Below the pieces are notes generated by a model, which had not been told where the DNA came from, did no database searches, and saw only the letters and a program-made list of their open reading frames with translations. A stretch of 64,000 nucleotides of DNA from Numida meleagris (taxonomy: Eukaryota; Chordata; Aves; Galliformes; Numididae). The stretch spans positions 64,882,538 to 64,946,537 of the forward strand of contig NC_034409.1 in NCBI RefSeq assembly GCF_002078875.1, written 5' to 3'. A program made the translations under genes and the position numbers. Numbering within the stretch: the stretch's first letter is position 1; each line of letters starts with the position of its first letter. This document shows, one piece after another, positions 1-11,505 of this stretch.

Positions 1-511
1 TATCACCTTTCTGCAGCATCGAGTTTTCCCAGAAAATAAATAAATCTATTCAAGTTAATAGAGATTTAGCATTCTGGCTTGCTGTGGTGTAGAGGATGAC
101 AAAAACAGGCTACAAGCTGGTATAAAACTACAGTCAATGTGCCTTTCTGAAAAGTTGATGAATTAATGTTTGTACAATGTCTACAGCCTTGTGACTTCAG
201 GCGGGGATTTTATGAGATCAGACACAATAAGCAGCTTTTGAAACTTGATCCGTAGTTCTCTGGAACCCGTCCCAGAAAGTCCAGCATGCACTGTGAGCTG
301 ATGATGTTGCATCAACAGCTTTTCCTGTCTTAAACTGATGGAGTTTTTATCTTTTTTGAGAGAATGCAGAAAACAAGAAACCTTGATGACAATACATCTA
401 ATGAAATTAAACTGCCGTTACATTTAAGAGTGTAAAGGTTCACTGATGGTACTTTGGATTTGATAGTTTCTTCTAAACCCTAGTCATAAAAGTATTTACC
501 ACAGAAAATTT

Positions 512-541
512 CAAACAAACAAACAAACAACAACAAAAAAA
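512..541 (+). repeat. (CAAA)n simple repeat
   Basis: Four to five AAAC units followed by AAC units and an A run. Confidence 0.8.
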
Positions 542-819
542 GTTGGAAGGAGAAAATGGGAGGTTTGGGGGGGGGGTTTCCCATAAAAAATTGAAAATAC
601 TTCTTTCTTTCTGTGGGACAGAGCAATTATATATTTGGTTTTGTTTGGAAAAATCACTTTTTGTTTCAGCATATAGAAAAACATCAAGAGCTTTTTTTGA
701 TTGTATTTCCCCTCTGTAAGTTTCTCCTGCATTATTTTTTTAATTTGAGCATGGCTCTTTACCTCTAAGTTGTTGCTATGTTACATCTTAATATGTTTTT
801 CTGAAAGTCAAGATGTTAT

Positions 820-1000
820 TTAACCAGGTTTGTTTAACTAAGACCAATTTTCAATATAAATAAATCCCCCCAGTCCTCCAAAAAAAAACAAAAAAAAAAA
901 ACAAACAAACAAAAAACCAGATTGAAGTTGAAGTTGACAAGGCCTTATAAAAGATCCTGTTCTAGAAATATTTTAGTTACTAGGACAGCAGAATTTTTTT
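820..1000 (+). repeat. Local duplication, copy 1
   Basis: This segment has the blocks TTTGTTTAACTAA, ACCAATTTTCA, GCCTTATAAA and ACTAGGAC in the same order as at 1715-1855. The two copies are clearly related but diverged, and copy 1 carries an A-rich CAAA insertion at 880-917. I do not recognise a known repeat family in it. Confidence 0.6.
880..917 (+). repeat. A-rich (CAAA)n simple repeat
   Basis: Long A runs broken by single C bases, inside local duplication copy 1. Confidence 0.8.
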
Positions 1001-1667
1001 TTTCATTATTTCAAGAGATCATTCAGAGGATTCTTCAGCTAATAGGAGGAAACAACAACAAATATATTGGTGCTTGGGAACTGCATCTGATTGGTTTTTG
1101 CATAACAACCCTTTCATGTTTTGTTTTTACTTATTATGATGATGGTCGAATTAACATTGCTTAGTACCTTATCTAAATTTTGAGGATGTACTGGTTTTCC
1201 CAAGGCAGTGGGGTAGGAGGCAGTGGGAGGGAGACCAAAACAGAATTTATGATCTCAATATTTTTCCTCTCTCTGAAAATAAGAGAGAAAGAGTAAAATC
1301 AAGCTCACGTTTTCCAAAATAGCTCTAAGGTGCTACAGGACTCTTAAGTCTTCCATCCAAATTCTTTTCAACCGTGTTTTACCTAGAGAAAATGTGTGTA
1401 TGGAATCAGAAAGAGCATGTTCGATATGTATTAAATTGATGTCATCTGCTAGCAAAGTGCCTACTCTGTTGAAAGATCTGATACTGAAATGATATGTGAA
1501 TTGTAATACTGAACTGAGAGGAACGTACTTGCTTTTCTGTAAGGAATAAGCAGGTTTGTACCTTACTATCTCTAGAATTTACATGCATGCATATTCATTA
1601 ATACTTTCAGGGATGGCACGGGTCGTTCTTTTTCTCAAGAAAGAAATTCATTCCTTCAGACTTCAGG

Positions 1668-1911
1668 TACAAGGAGCATATGTCATAAGCAAACATATCT
1701 GGCAGCTATGGTTAAAATTTGTTTAACTAACACCAATTTTCACATGACTACAACCAGTCATCCAAAAAAATAGATACCAGTTAACAATGCCTTATAAAGG
1801 ATATAGTTATTGAAACATTTTGGACATACTAGGACTGCAGGAAAATTTAAGTTTCTTGTAAAAGGAACATGTCAGAAGTAAACACGTCTAGCAGCTAGGG
1901 ATAAAAGTCAC
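1668..1911 (+). repeat. Local duplication, copy 2, with its own repeated flank
   Basis: Bases 1715-1855 repeat the order of 820-1000. On either side lie two related 45-50 bp blocks, at 1668-1718 and 1859-1911. Both read approximately AAGGA(G)CAT-ATGTCA-AAGCAAACA-ATCT-GCAGCTA-GG. The arrangement suggests successive small segmental duplications. The origin is unknown. Confidence 0.55.
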
Positions 1912-3320
1912 TTCTTGTGTTCTCATCTCATTTCCTCAATGGAGAAGTGAGAAGGTGATGCCAAATCATTCTAAACCAGAAATAAATTGTGACTTGAGTT
2001 GTGAGATTATGAATCTCAGTCACACTTCACTTTAGGATGTATTGTATTCATCATTCTCCTAAATACTATGTGTGGAATACTTTCTATAAAATAAACTATG
2101 GCATAGCTTAAACTGTGGATCTGCTATGGGAAGTCCATGGCCTTTGCAATGTAAATCAGTGAAACACCATAGACCTTTCTCATCTAAAATTTATTAATCA
2201 TAAAAGCAGTAAAGTTCTCTAGCTTTGGTTCTCTGCAGTGAAAAGCTGCTGATCAACTCTTCTGAGAAATGGACACCTACAGACTCGCCAAGATGTTTAT
2301 ATCTAATTTACTTAATTACCACCAGGCTTAATGAGTGAAGAGTGAGAAGGGGGGAGGGCTAACTGTGGCAAAGAAGCTACAGAAAACACATGTAGGAAAA
2401 AATACTGTAGCTGCAGACTAGGTCATTCTTGAGTGTTTGCTTACGCTTGAGGAACTTTATTTGTAAGAAGAATCATGCTGGATCTTCTATAAATTAGATA
2501 AATAATGCTGAAATTTCATGAATTGAGGGGGAGAGAGAGGAGAAAACAGTAGAAAGAAAGAAAATAAATTTCCCAGTTTACTTCACAGGGAGTCTCACAG
2601 ACACTGCCTGTAACTGAGTGAAGACATTCTGTCTCATCTAGCCATGTAGATACTATGGGGAGGGCAGGTCTCTGATACCCAGGAAACCTTTTTCAGCTTA
2701 CTACTGACAGAATCAATTACGTTGCAAATAATTGAGGAAAAAAAATGTATATTTTTTTCTCTCCCAGTTTTGAGACAGTCTGCTGACATTCTTTTCTGGA
2801 CCTCTTAAGAAGATTTTATGTGTATGACTATCAGTAATTCACTGGAACGTAAAATAGTTCAGTGCCAGTTAAACATTTAGTTTGGAAGGTGCTCACTCAC
2901 TGCACATCCAAGGGGGCTGGGTATAAGAATAAAATGCTATCCAAGGGAAAGCATTAGCATTAGAGCTAAAGATTTATTCAGAGCACTTATAGAAAAGGAG
3001 GGTGAATGGAGAAAATAGTAAAGAGAGGAAATAAAAAGACAATAAGAAAGATATGCCAGCCACAGAAATACACACAGAGTAAAAGGACTGAGTTTTCTTA
3101 ATTGATCTTAATTGATTAGCCTCTGAAATGATTCTGCTCACATGAGTGGAAAATGACTGCAACAGACGAAATGTAGTACTCTACATAGTCCTCCATCAGT
3201 GCAATTGTTTGGTGTCAGTATTTTCAGTAGGAAACTCCACTATATTTCAGACTATTTCAATGTTACATGTATCTATGCTGTTATGTAATATAAATCTCTT
3301 CATTACTGAATGAAGACTGA

Positions 3321-3530
3321 AATCACAGAATCATAGAATCACTAAGGTTGGAAAAGACTTCTATGATCATCTAGTCCAACCACCAACAAATCCCCACCAT
3401 GCGCAGTAACCCATGTACCTCAGTGGCACATTTACATGTTTCTGAAACCCTCCAGGGACAGTGTCTCCATCACCTCCCTAGGAGGCCTATTCCAGTGTGT
3501 TACCACTTTCAGATGTAAAATAATTCCTTT
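3321..3530 (-). mobile_element. CR1 LINE fragment, 3' end
   Basis: In + orientation it starts with the CR1 tail (ATCACAGAATCATAGAATC), followed by GGTTGGAAAAGAC, a run like CATCTAGTCCAACC, CCTCCAGGGACAGTG and ATTCCAGTGTGTTACCAC. These are landmarks of the reverse complement of avian CR1 3' ends. It is 5'-truncated, about 210 bp, and diverged. It belongs to an older subfamily than the copies at 38 and 62 kb. Confidence 0.85.
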
Positions 3531-4799
3531 GCAGAGTTTTCCGTGTTATTTTGTGACTCAGTAATTCTGAGTATTTGCTAGTTTAAAGGGGGTAGGTATA
3601 AAAGAAGTTCCAGACCAGGGATATGTTTGAAGACATTTCTAATAACAAACTGAGCTAAATCCATTGAATCATATTGTCTGTATTTGCTAGGACAGGATGC
3701 TTTCACCTATCTGAAGTATTAAAAGTGAATGCAAGCTAGTCGCAGACTTCCTGTTCTTGGGAAAAATTTTGAATAGATACTATTACGTGGCTATTAAATG
3801 GCTACTGAGTGCAATGGCCAAACAAACATTTGTTGGGAACTGTGGCAGAATGTGATGAGAGTATGTTCTTGATCATGTAGAAACCTGGGAGATATAGGGA
3901 GGGGGAAAGGAGAATTTTGGATATTTTTCTTGGAAGTCAAATCATCTTGATCCTGGAATGCCACCGTGTCCTCTGACACTTCAAACTGCCCCTTGTCTGA
4001 GAAATGAGAGTGCTTGTACCAGCTCTCTTCACTTGATGGAGGCTGCCAGAGCTGGGGATTTTAATTTACAATGGCAATAAGATAGTCCCTAGCTGCTCCA
4101 AAAATGCAGAGAGGGAAGATGGATAAAAGCCAATAACTGCAGAAAACGAGCACCGCAGAGCTCATGCCAAAGGAAATAACGTAAATAAAAGTGCAGTATA
4201 AATAAGGGTACAGCCTGCATTTGATGTATCTGTATAGATACGTCTTTCAGTGTCTATCATTGAGGAATGTTTTGACCAATACATGACCATCTGAATGCTA
4301 TATCTGATTGTGGCTGCTATTATATATTTTTTTTATGAGTTGTTTATCTGTATTTTCAATAGTTTTATAGTCTTAAAAATTAACCAGTGCCTTTTCTCCA
4401 TTCTGCTGCAGCTTTGCCATTTCCCTTGAACTAACTAGCTATGTAGCTGCAGAAATTACAAGATGCTTACATAATATAAATCTTTCCAGCACAAAAATTA
4501 ACAGACTAAAATTATGTGTCTGAAGCACACACTAACTTGCTGTAGTTTAAAAGGCTTACTCTGAAAATGTTTTAATTTGAAGGCACTGTAATGAAAGACT
4601 GTTAATGATACACCAGAAATGAGCTAAGGCTGGTTTCAGAAGCACAGATGGCTAATTGGCTTCAGTTGGTAGGTTATGTCATTTAAATTAAATTTTATTA
4701 GGAAGCATTTGAAAGCCATAACTGATGGTTTTAAGATAAACATGCTTTATCACAGGTGACCTATTTCTAACCTTTATTTATTTCTTTCTCTCCTTTTAG

Positions 4800-4995
4800 C
4801 ATTAATGGAAGCTGCTGTGACAGAGCTCTCCATGGCCATCTCTCATCTCATCCATGTGTACAGCAGCAGCTTTGATACAGATTTTCAGGTTGTCAGCATA
4901 CCTAGAAGCCCTTCATGTGCAGACATCAGCCTTGATTCCCAGCTCAGCTTCACTGTTTATGCTGCTCATAACATTCCTGAAGCCTGGGTGAACAG
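4800..4995 (+). CDS. PIK3C2G: PIK3C2G-like exon 1 of 8 in window: end of RBD region, start of C2
   Basis: The 196-nt exon follows a pyrimidine tract ending in TTTTAG. It opens with the last two bases of a codon and ends two bases into the next at AACAG|GTGGGA. Its 64 whole codons include ELSMAISHLIHVYSSSFDTD, a pattern of class II PI3Ks between the Ras-binding-like region and the C2 domain. FTVYAAHNIPEAWVN then opens the C2 fold. The ATG at 4805 is internal and is not the gene start. The donor is weaker than the others: the frame stays open through it to a stop at 5039-5041, so intron retention would add about 15 residues and terminate. Confidence 0.88.
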
Positions 4996-7900
4996 GTGGG
5001 AGAAGATCCAGCAACTATTCACAAGAAGGGATCTCTTATGATCACACGTTTTTCATAGGTGCTAGCTAACCTCTGTTGCTTTGGCAGTACTTCAGTATTA
5101 ATGTTAGAGGCTGAGCGAGTGCGTTTCCACCATTTTTATAGCAGAAAGAGCACTTATGTAAGCTGATTAACTAGGAGTCTTCCATGCTTCATTCAGGAGA
5201 GTCAAAGAGGACGTAGCTGGTTACGCTGACAAATATGGAAGGATGGTAACAAGTAAGGTCAGAGTATTGAACTTGATGGGTATGTGAACAAATGCTTGTG
5301 TGTCTGACTTGCTCAGAGACACAGGGAAAAGTGTTTGTGCTTTATGCCAAGAGATTGAATTGGAGCTTTCTGTGGCCTTCATAGTACAAGTGACAGGAAG
5401 TGTTACCAAGGTAATCAGAGGGATGCTTGCTTAAACCCAATCTGAATGAGGCTTTATCAATAATTTTTGTTCTTCGTATATTCAAACCACATTACTTGGC
5501 TAGGCATACGCATTCATAAGCCTATTTGTTGTAAAAATAAGCACAGTTTATTTGTCAAAGTATACCTTATATATTCATCTAGCAGAGGAAAGAAAAAAGG
5601 GAGATAACTTTAATAAAAAGCTGATTGAAATATCTTCTGTACTTTTTTTGGTTCAAATTAGTTGTCTCTTTAAATAGATGCTTTTCCTACTGAAAAACCG
5701 ATGTTCTCCTTTTACCACTCCAGTGCAATCAGACATGACTGCAGTCTGGTAGCATTATTTTTATGAGTGAAAATGCAATTCTACAAGTGTTTTTTTAATA
5801 CTTTCCCTTTGCTCCCCCTCTACCTTGAATTCCAAATGACCAATTAAAAAGCAGTGGGATCGTTTGCATTAGAATGTGAGCAAGAAAGTGTACTATACAA
5901 CATTAACGGTAATTAGCAATTTAATAAAAATCAGAAATGCACATTTGTTGAGGTAATAAATGGAAAACTATAATCACTGTCCTGATATTGCAGATGGTTA
6001 TACCATTCCCACTGCGTTTTGTTTTACCAGTGAAATGTAAAATTACATATGGCCTAAAATGCCACTGCTGACTTGAACACTATGTTCAAGCATGTGAAAA
6101 TGAAGATCTCTCTTCCTCCTTAACCTCCTTCTCCAATCTTTCTAATACTTGTAACCAACATGAATTTCTTAACATAGACTGCAATCCATTTTACCTACTC
6201 TCCTCAGATACTTTTACTATCTTCATTCATAGCCACATTCCTCCTCCTTATTTCTATACTGGATGATTGTATGCTGGCTTTGTCTCAGCACTTCATTTTT
6301 CATTTCCAGAATGTCAAATTTTATGATCTTGGTGCTGTTCATAACATGTATTTTCATATATATACTGTGTGTATATATATGTAATCACCATATAAATATA
6401 TGCAAAATTAATGTAACTGCTCCAAAAATAATGCCTCCTATGTTATTACGTTGGCCCACAACATCAGAGGCAGATGTTGGTGGTATGGTAGTAGAGGCTG
6501 AACCTTCTCACCAGTCTTCCGTTACATTTTGTTGCTGATTGACAGATGGCAGCAGAGGGACAGTCTGACATGGAAGTGTGTATGAAGCAAAGATGCATCA
6601 TTGAATTTCTCCATGTGGAAAAAATGACTGACATTCACTGACACTTGCGGAATATTTGTGGAGACCAAATAGTGGATGTGAGTGCAGTGAGGCAATGGGT
6701 GGCATGTCTCTTGTTCATCACTGGCAAAAATGCATAGCTAATGGTGGTGACTATATTGAAAAATCATTTTTTGTAACTGAGAAAGTGCTCTAAAAAGTAG
6801 CATTATTGGCTCTTTGTACCTGTTGATGTTTCCATGTATATATTAATAGGAAGCATTACATTTGGAGCAAGCTATGTATGTTAGAATTCTGACATTTCTT
6901 ACAACCTGTCTCATTGTTTTTCCATACATAAAAATTTGTGATAAATGATCTTTTTTCTTATTATTTGGGATAAGAGCAAGGGTCTTGTGTTTTACAGAAT
7001 CATTTTAGCATCTCACCAAATCCCTCTGAAGCTCATTTTTGTAGATGGGCACTTTATCAATTTTTATATTCATGCTTACAATTTCTCATTTCTGTCTTAC
7101 TGTCTTTGTTAAAAAGGTAGTTGCAGACCTTATAAATTGTAAAATTGATTACCTTTCTTTACTGTATTTTTGTTCCTAGTTTCTTTTATCACTTTGTTGT
7201 TCTGGCTCATATAGATCCCAAGCATATATTCCCTATTTGATGCCAGTGACATAATGTTGCTAGCATTGTTTTGCTGAACTTGTTTCGAAAACCCTCAAAT
7301 TCATATTGCTATCTATATCAGGATGATATAAAGTTATCTTTGGGACAGGACTAGATTTTCCTGCATTTGAATTCATAGGGAGGGAGGATACCTAAGCAAA
7401 ATGTTCTGTCAAGAAATATAATGTGTTGAAATGTGAGTACTCTGAACTTAACATTGTGTTAGCATTAATCTTTTTTGGATTAGTGTTTATAGCATATAAG
7501 TCAGGGATATACCAGGGATTAAGCAATACTTAATCACTTCATTGTATTAAAATCTTTTATTTCCTTGACTATACTCCTATACTATACTTTGTAGTGTTTG
7601 GGCTCTAGAGGAAACATGCTATATTTAAGAGCTCAAGCACTTCTTACACATGTAGGTAATTTTTTTCTTTCTTTGCATAGATACCTACATAGATAGGAAC
7701 TACAGATTGATAAAGCAAAAGAAGAAAGACAAAAGGCACATCTGCTACAACAATTATAACAATTACTACAGTATTCTGGAAAAGATCAACAATGATGCTT
7801 GTAAATAAGGCTAAGCCAGGCACTGTTAGTCTGCAAGTGCTTTAGACTTGCTTTCATCATTCCTGTACAGAGCATGGTCTACAGCTGAGCATGGCAATTT

Positions 7901-8405
7901 TCCATAGGAAGATCTGGAAGTTACAATATGAATTAAGAATGTGAAACTAACAGATATTTGGGGACCTGAATTACACTAGTCAGACAAATACGTGACAGAT
8001 ACCAAAACAGATGTCTTTAACACGTCTGCTATAATGAATGTGTAGATTCCCTGAAGTATTATCCTGTGGGTTTGTTTTGTTTTGTTTGTTGTTTTTTTAC
8101 AGATTGGGAAAAGTATGAGTGAAGTTTCACTAATGACTGAAATTATACAATGAGAAAGTTGCAATACCTCACACCTTACTCCCAAACTTCCATTGACTGC
8201 CATAGTGAAAAGTAAACATGGACTACATGTCTTAAGCACTTTTTGAACTCTGCTTTTTACATTTAAACATTAGTACATGATTTGTTATTTTAATTCTATT
8301 TGCATATAAGAATGGATCTTCACAAGTTTCTGAATTATTAACCTTAAATTTACTGTGCTGGAAATTACATTGTAATTGATTTTTTTCCCCCTTTTTCCTT
8401 TATAG
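4996..8405 (+). other. Intron between exons 1 and 2
   Basis: 3,410 bp from GTGGGA to a long pyrimidine tract ending TTTATAG. It contains a TA-rich stretch at 6352-6400 and the mariner copy at 6416-6872. Nothing else is recognised. Confidence 0.85.
6416..6872 (+). mobile_element. Galluhop-like mariner, internally deleted copy with both terminal inverted repeats
   Basis: The left end, TGCTCCAAAAATAATGCCTC from 6418, pairs with the right end GAAGCATTACATTTGGAGCA (to 6869) as an imperfect inverted repeat of about 28 bp. TA dinucleotides flank at 6414-6415 and 6873-6874, as expected for a mariner TA target duplication. Inside, a degenerate reading frame starting at the ATG at 6571 resembles the N-terminal helix-turn-helix of a mariner transposase (CIIEFLHVEKM, then NICGDQIVDVSAVRQWV). 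At about 6710 it jumps to the extreme C-terminus. All three catalytic acidic residues are lost in the deletion, so it is non-autonomous. Confidence 0.85.
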
Positions 8406-8528
8406 ATACAAACATTTTTCTTTTTCCTGTTTACTAACATATGCTGGGAAGACAATATGTCAAGTGAAGATTTGCAGAAATGTACCTGTTAAAAAATCCT
8501 TCTTTTTCCTGGCAGACTGGAATGAGAT
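8406..8528 (+). CDS. PIK3C2G: PIK3C2G-like exon 2 of 8: C2 domain
   Basis: 123 nt. The acceptor follows a strong pyrimidine tract (TTTTTTCCCCCTTTTTCCTTTATAG) and the donor is GAGAT|GTAAGT. The first base completes an Arg codon with exon 1. The exon then encodes 40 residues, including LLTYAGKTICQVKICRNV and KKSFFFLADWNEM, which are beta-strands of the C2 domain. The last two bases join exon 3 to give Ile. There is no in-frame stop. C2 domains of this family help membrane and lipid contact; no calcium ligands are evident here. Confidence 0.92.
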
Positions 8529-8785
8529 GTAAGTTTTCATCTATGCTTTTCTTAAGATTTTACAAACTTAATATTAATTTGAAACAAACAAGCAAAGACA
8601 CATCTTTATTATCAATCTTCTGTGCAAATTAAATCCCATAGAATTCGGAGAAATTTAGCGAGGTGGGAGCGGGAAAGGAATGTGATAGCCAGAGAGAGGA
8701 GAAACAGCTCAAAGCTAAGTTTAGTCTAAGAATAAACTAAGCTGGCCTGAGAATAGCTTTTGTTCAGCACTGCTGGTACTGGCTG

Positions 8786-9527
8786 GGGCAATCCCAGGTA
8801 TTTATACAAAATGGGGGAAGATCTCCTTGAGAGCAGCCCTGTGGAGAAGGACTTGGGGGTCCTGGTGGACGAGAAGCTGGACATGAGCCAGCAGAGAGCG
8901 CTGGCAGCCCCAAAGGCCAACTATGTTCTGGGCTGCATTAAAAGAGGAGTGGCCAGTAGGGAGAGGGAGGGGATTGTCCCCCTCTACTCAGCTCTTGTGA
9001 GGCCCCATCTGGAGTACTGTGTCCAGGCCTGGGGCCCCCAGCACAAGAAAGATGCAGAATTCCTGGAACGGGTCCAGAGGAGAGCGATCAAGATGATCAG
9101 AGGGCTGGAGCACCTCTCCTGTGAAAAAAGGTTGAGGGAACTGGGCTTGTTTAGTTTGGAGAAGAGAAGGCTCTGGGGAGACCCCACTGTGGCCTTCCAA
9201 TACTTGAAGGAAGCGTATAAACAGGAGGGGGAACGATTGTTTACGAGGGTGGATGGCGATAGGACAAGGGGGAATGTTTTTAAACTGAGACAGGGGAGAT
9301 TTAGGTTAGATATTAGGAGGAAGATTTTCACTCAAAGGGTGGTTACGCACTGGAACAGTTTGCCCAAGGAGGTTGTGGATGTCCCGTCCCTGGCGGCATT
9401 CAAGGCCAGACTGGACGTGACTCTGGGCAGCCTGGTCCAGTGGTTGGCGACCCTGCACTATGCAGGGGGGTTGAAACTTGATGATCTTTGAGGTCCTTTT
9501 CAACCCAGGCCGTTCTATGATTCTATG
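8786..9527 (+). mobile_element. CR1 LINE, 3' part with open ORF2 C-terminus
   Basis: 5'-truncated element of about 740 bp, ending in the octamer-type tail TTCTATGATTCTATG. An uninterrupted frame encodes the CR1 ORF2 C-terminal region, for example [70 protein letters not shown] and the terminal LKLDDL stop at 9491. The reverse transcriptase catalytic core is missing. The open frame continues upstream of the insertion to 8760 by chance. Flanks share GTACTG-type sequence (8776-8784 and 9529-9540), a possible target duplication with a small indel. Confidence 0.92.
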
Positions 9528-10012
9528 CGTACTGAAGCTGAAAGGAGATAGAAAAGGCCCTATTTCAGTTCTCTTGTGAAGACTTTGCACTTTGGATTCG
9601 CTTCTAGTACACGTGTAATCCATCTTGAGAACCTATTGTAACATTTTTTTGATTCTTTATTTAGAAGGAACTTGATTGTGTTGATTTTTATATAAAAAAG
9701 GATCTGCAGCCTAAGTTTTGAAGACCTTTGGTTTGAGTCTAGAATTTTAAAATAAAGGCTCCCAACTCCCTGTCTTGTGCCTGTCTGCTTTGAGGAAATT
9801 AACTCCATTTAAAAGCAGAGCACACACTTAAGTAACATCCACTAAAGGCAATGAAATGACAAAAAGCATACTTATAATAAATGGAAGAGAAGTAGTATAC
9901 AGCTTTTTTTACATTTCTTGGTAATAGCATTCTCCAGATTCCTGAGCACGACGTTTTTATTTTCAGTCTTTCAAATTTTTGATATTTTATACTACCATTT
10001 ACTTTATTCTAA

Positions 10013-10095
10013 ACCTGAAAGAAGCTTGATTACATTGTAATTGAATAAAGACTAAGATTCACCTGAAAGGGGCTTTGTTACCTTATAACTGAATT
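10013..10095 (+). repeat. Two-copy tandem duplication, period about 48 bp
   Basis: ACCTGAAAGAAGCTTGATTA at 10013 recurs as ACCTGAAAGGGGCTTTGTTA at 10061. In both copies a block like CATTGTAATTGAA or CTTATAACTGAA follows at the same distance. The copies are diverged and no known family is recognised. Confidence 0.6.
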
Positions 10096-10870
10096 CAAAG
10101 TGTGCAATTCATAAATCTTGATTGCCTCGCTCTAAGACATATAACAGCTTGAAGCTGGTCAAATGAAACAAGTTTTATCTCAAACCCATTGCATTTCTAT
10201 CTTAATGGAGAGTTTGTGCAGCCTCCTTACGCAAGACTTCTGAACAGATGTGGGATACTTAGTATGTATGCCCTATAGTTAAGAAACAAAATGGGTACAT
10301 TTCTGCTAAGAATACAAATTAGGTCTTTTAGGACCTAACATCTTCACTGATAACTCGGTTGCCTCCAGAGAGTTTGTGCTGAACCATCAATCATTTGAAG
10401 GAATGGTTATCTTTGTGTTGAAAATGTTGGATCATTCCCATTTGAACTGTAGGAATTTTCACCCTGCCCAGCGGTACGTATGGGCAGATACAGCTGAAGT
10501 GTAGGGGAAGGACTACATTGTTTATGAGTATTTTTGGCTTCCAAAAAGTGTCTGACTTATTTCTGGAATGCGTCTTACACAACTTCTCTATAAAACAAAA
10601 TATAAAATGACAGCATAGAAATAAGCTCATCAGCCATGTCTGAAACTCCACCTTTTTCCATTTCTATGAAAATATAAAGAAATCATATAGAAGCTTCAGC
10701 ATTTCTGTTTAAACCTCCCTTTCTTCAAAATCTGTATGAAATGTTTGCAATTCTACCAAAGTGCTTCTTGGAAAACCAGTTAAGTACACGTACCAAATTA
10801 TTTCATAGGTAGTTGTGAGAGGCAATTAACACCAAAAACAAGATATAGGATTGCATAGAACTTAATAAGA

Positions 10871-11505
10871 GGCTTGATCCAGAAGCAATACTACCTATTT
10901 TATGATGTTGGCCCACAACATCAGAGGCAGATGTTGGTGGCATGGCAGTTCAACCTTCCCACCAATATTCTCTTACATTTTGTTGCCGTGTGACAGATAG
11001 ATAGCAGCAGAACGTTAGTGGCATCTGCCATGGAAGTGTATATGAACCAAAGATGTGTAACTGAATTCTTCTTTGTGGGAAAAATGGCACCCATTGACAT
11101 TCATTGACACTTGTTGAATGTTTATGGAAACCAAACAGTGGATGTGAGCACAGTGAGGCAGAGGGTGGTGCATTTCAGTAATGTCGGCATCAATGTGAAA
11201 GACAAGCCTTGTTCTGGATGGCCATGCATAGCTGTCATACCACGAATGCCAGGCTACATACCAGTCTGAAGACTGCAGAGCATGATGCCAACTTTTTCTG
11301 GACTGTCCTACCACACTCGCAGTATAGTCCAGATTTGGTACATTCTGACTTCTGTCTGTTGGGGCCGATGAAAGATGGACTGTGTAAGCAACATTTTCCT
11401 AGCAACGACACTGTCGTTGCAGCTGTGAAACAGTGGGTCACCTCCACTGGTGCTAACTTTCATGAGCACAGCGTGCAGGCTCTTGTTCATCATTAGTGAA
11501 GTCTA
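10871..11505 (+). mobile_element. Galluhop-like mariner, deleted copy with transposase C-terminal half
   Basis: The left terminal repeat is GCTTGATCCAGAAGCAATAC, followed by the same GGCCCACAACATCAGAGGCA block as the copy at 6.4 kb. A degenerate transposase N-terminus is followed by a central deletion near 11240. The frame 11209-11496 then gives the C-terminal part of a mariner transposase: LHTSLKTAEH, TVLPHSQYSPDLVHSDF (the third catalytic acidic residue lies in YSPDL), GPMKDGL and AVKQWVTSTGANF, ending at a stop after ALVHH. The right terminal repeat is not visible. Nothing here could be active. Confidence 0.85.

Larger units (their letters stand above)
1..4799 (+). other. Non-coding, presumed intron upstream of the first visible exon
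   Basis: No convincing exon is visible here. Open frames are short, with no PI3K-like residues. Contents: CAAA-type simple repeats at 512-541 and 880-917, a diverged local duplication (820-1000 against 1715-1911) and a CR1 fragment at 3321-3530. The preceding exon of the gene must end after codon base 1, because the exon at 4800 starts with two bases of a codon. I could not find such an exon and infer that it lies upstream of the window. Confidence 0.6.

Noticed and set aside
922..1164. 80-codon frame in the upstream region as an earlier PIK3C2G exon
   Set aside because: No Ras-binding-domain residues, no suitable donor in the right phase, and it overlaps the local duplication.
4805..5041. 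78-codon open frame as a small stand-alone gene
   Set aside because: The frame is open through a splice acceptor at 4799 and past a donor at 4995; the family-like residues end exactly at the donor. It is an internal exon.
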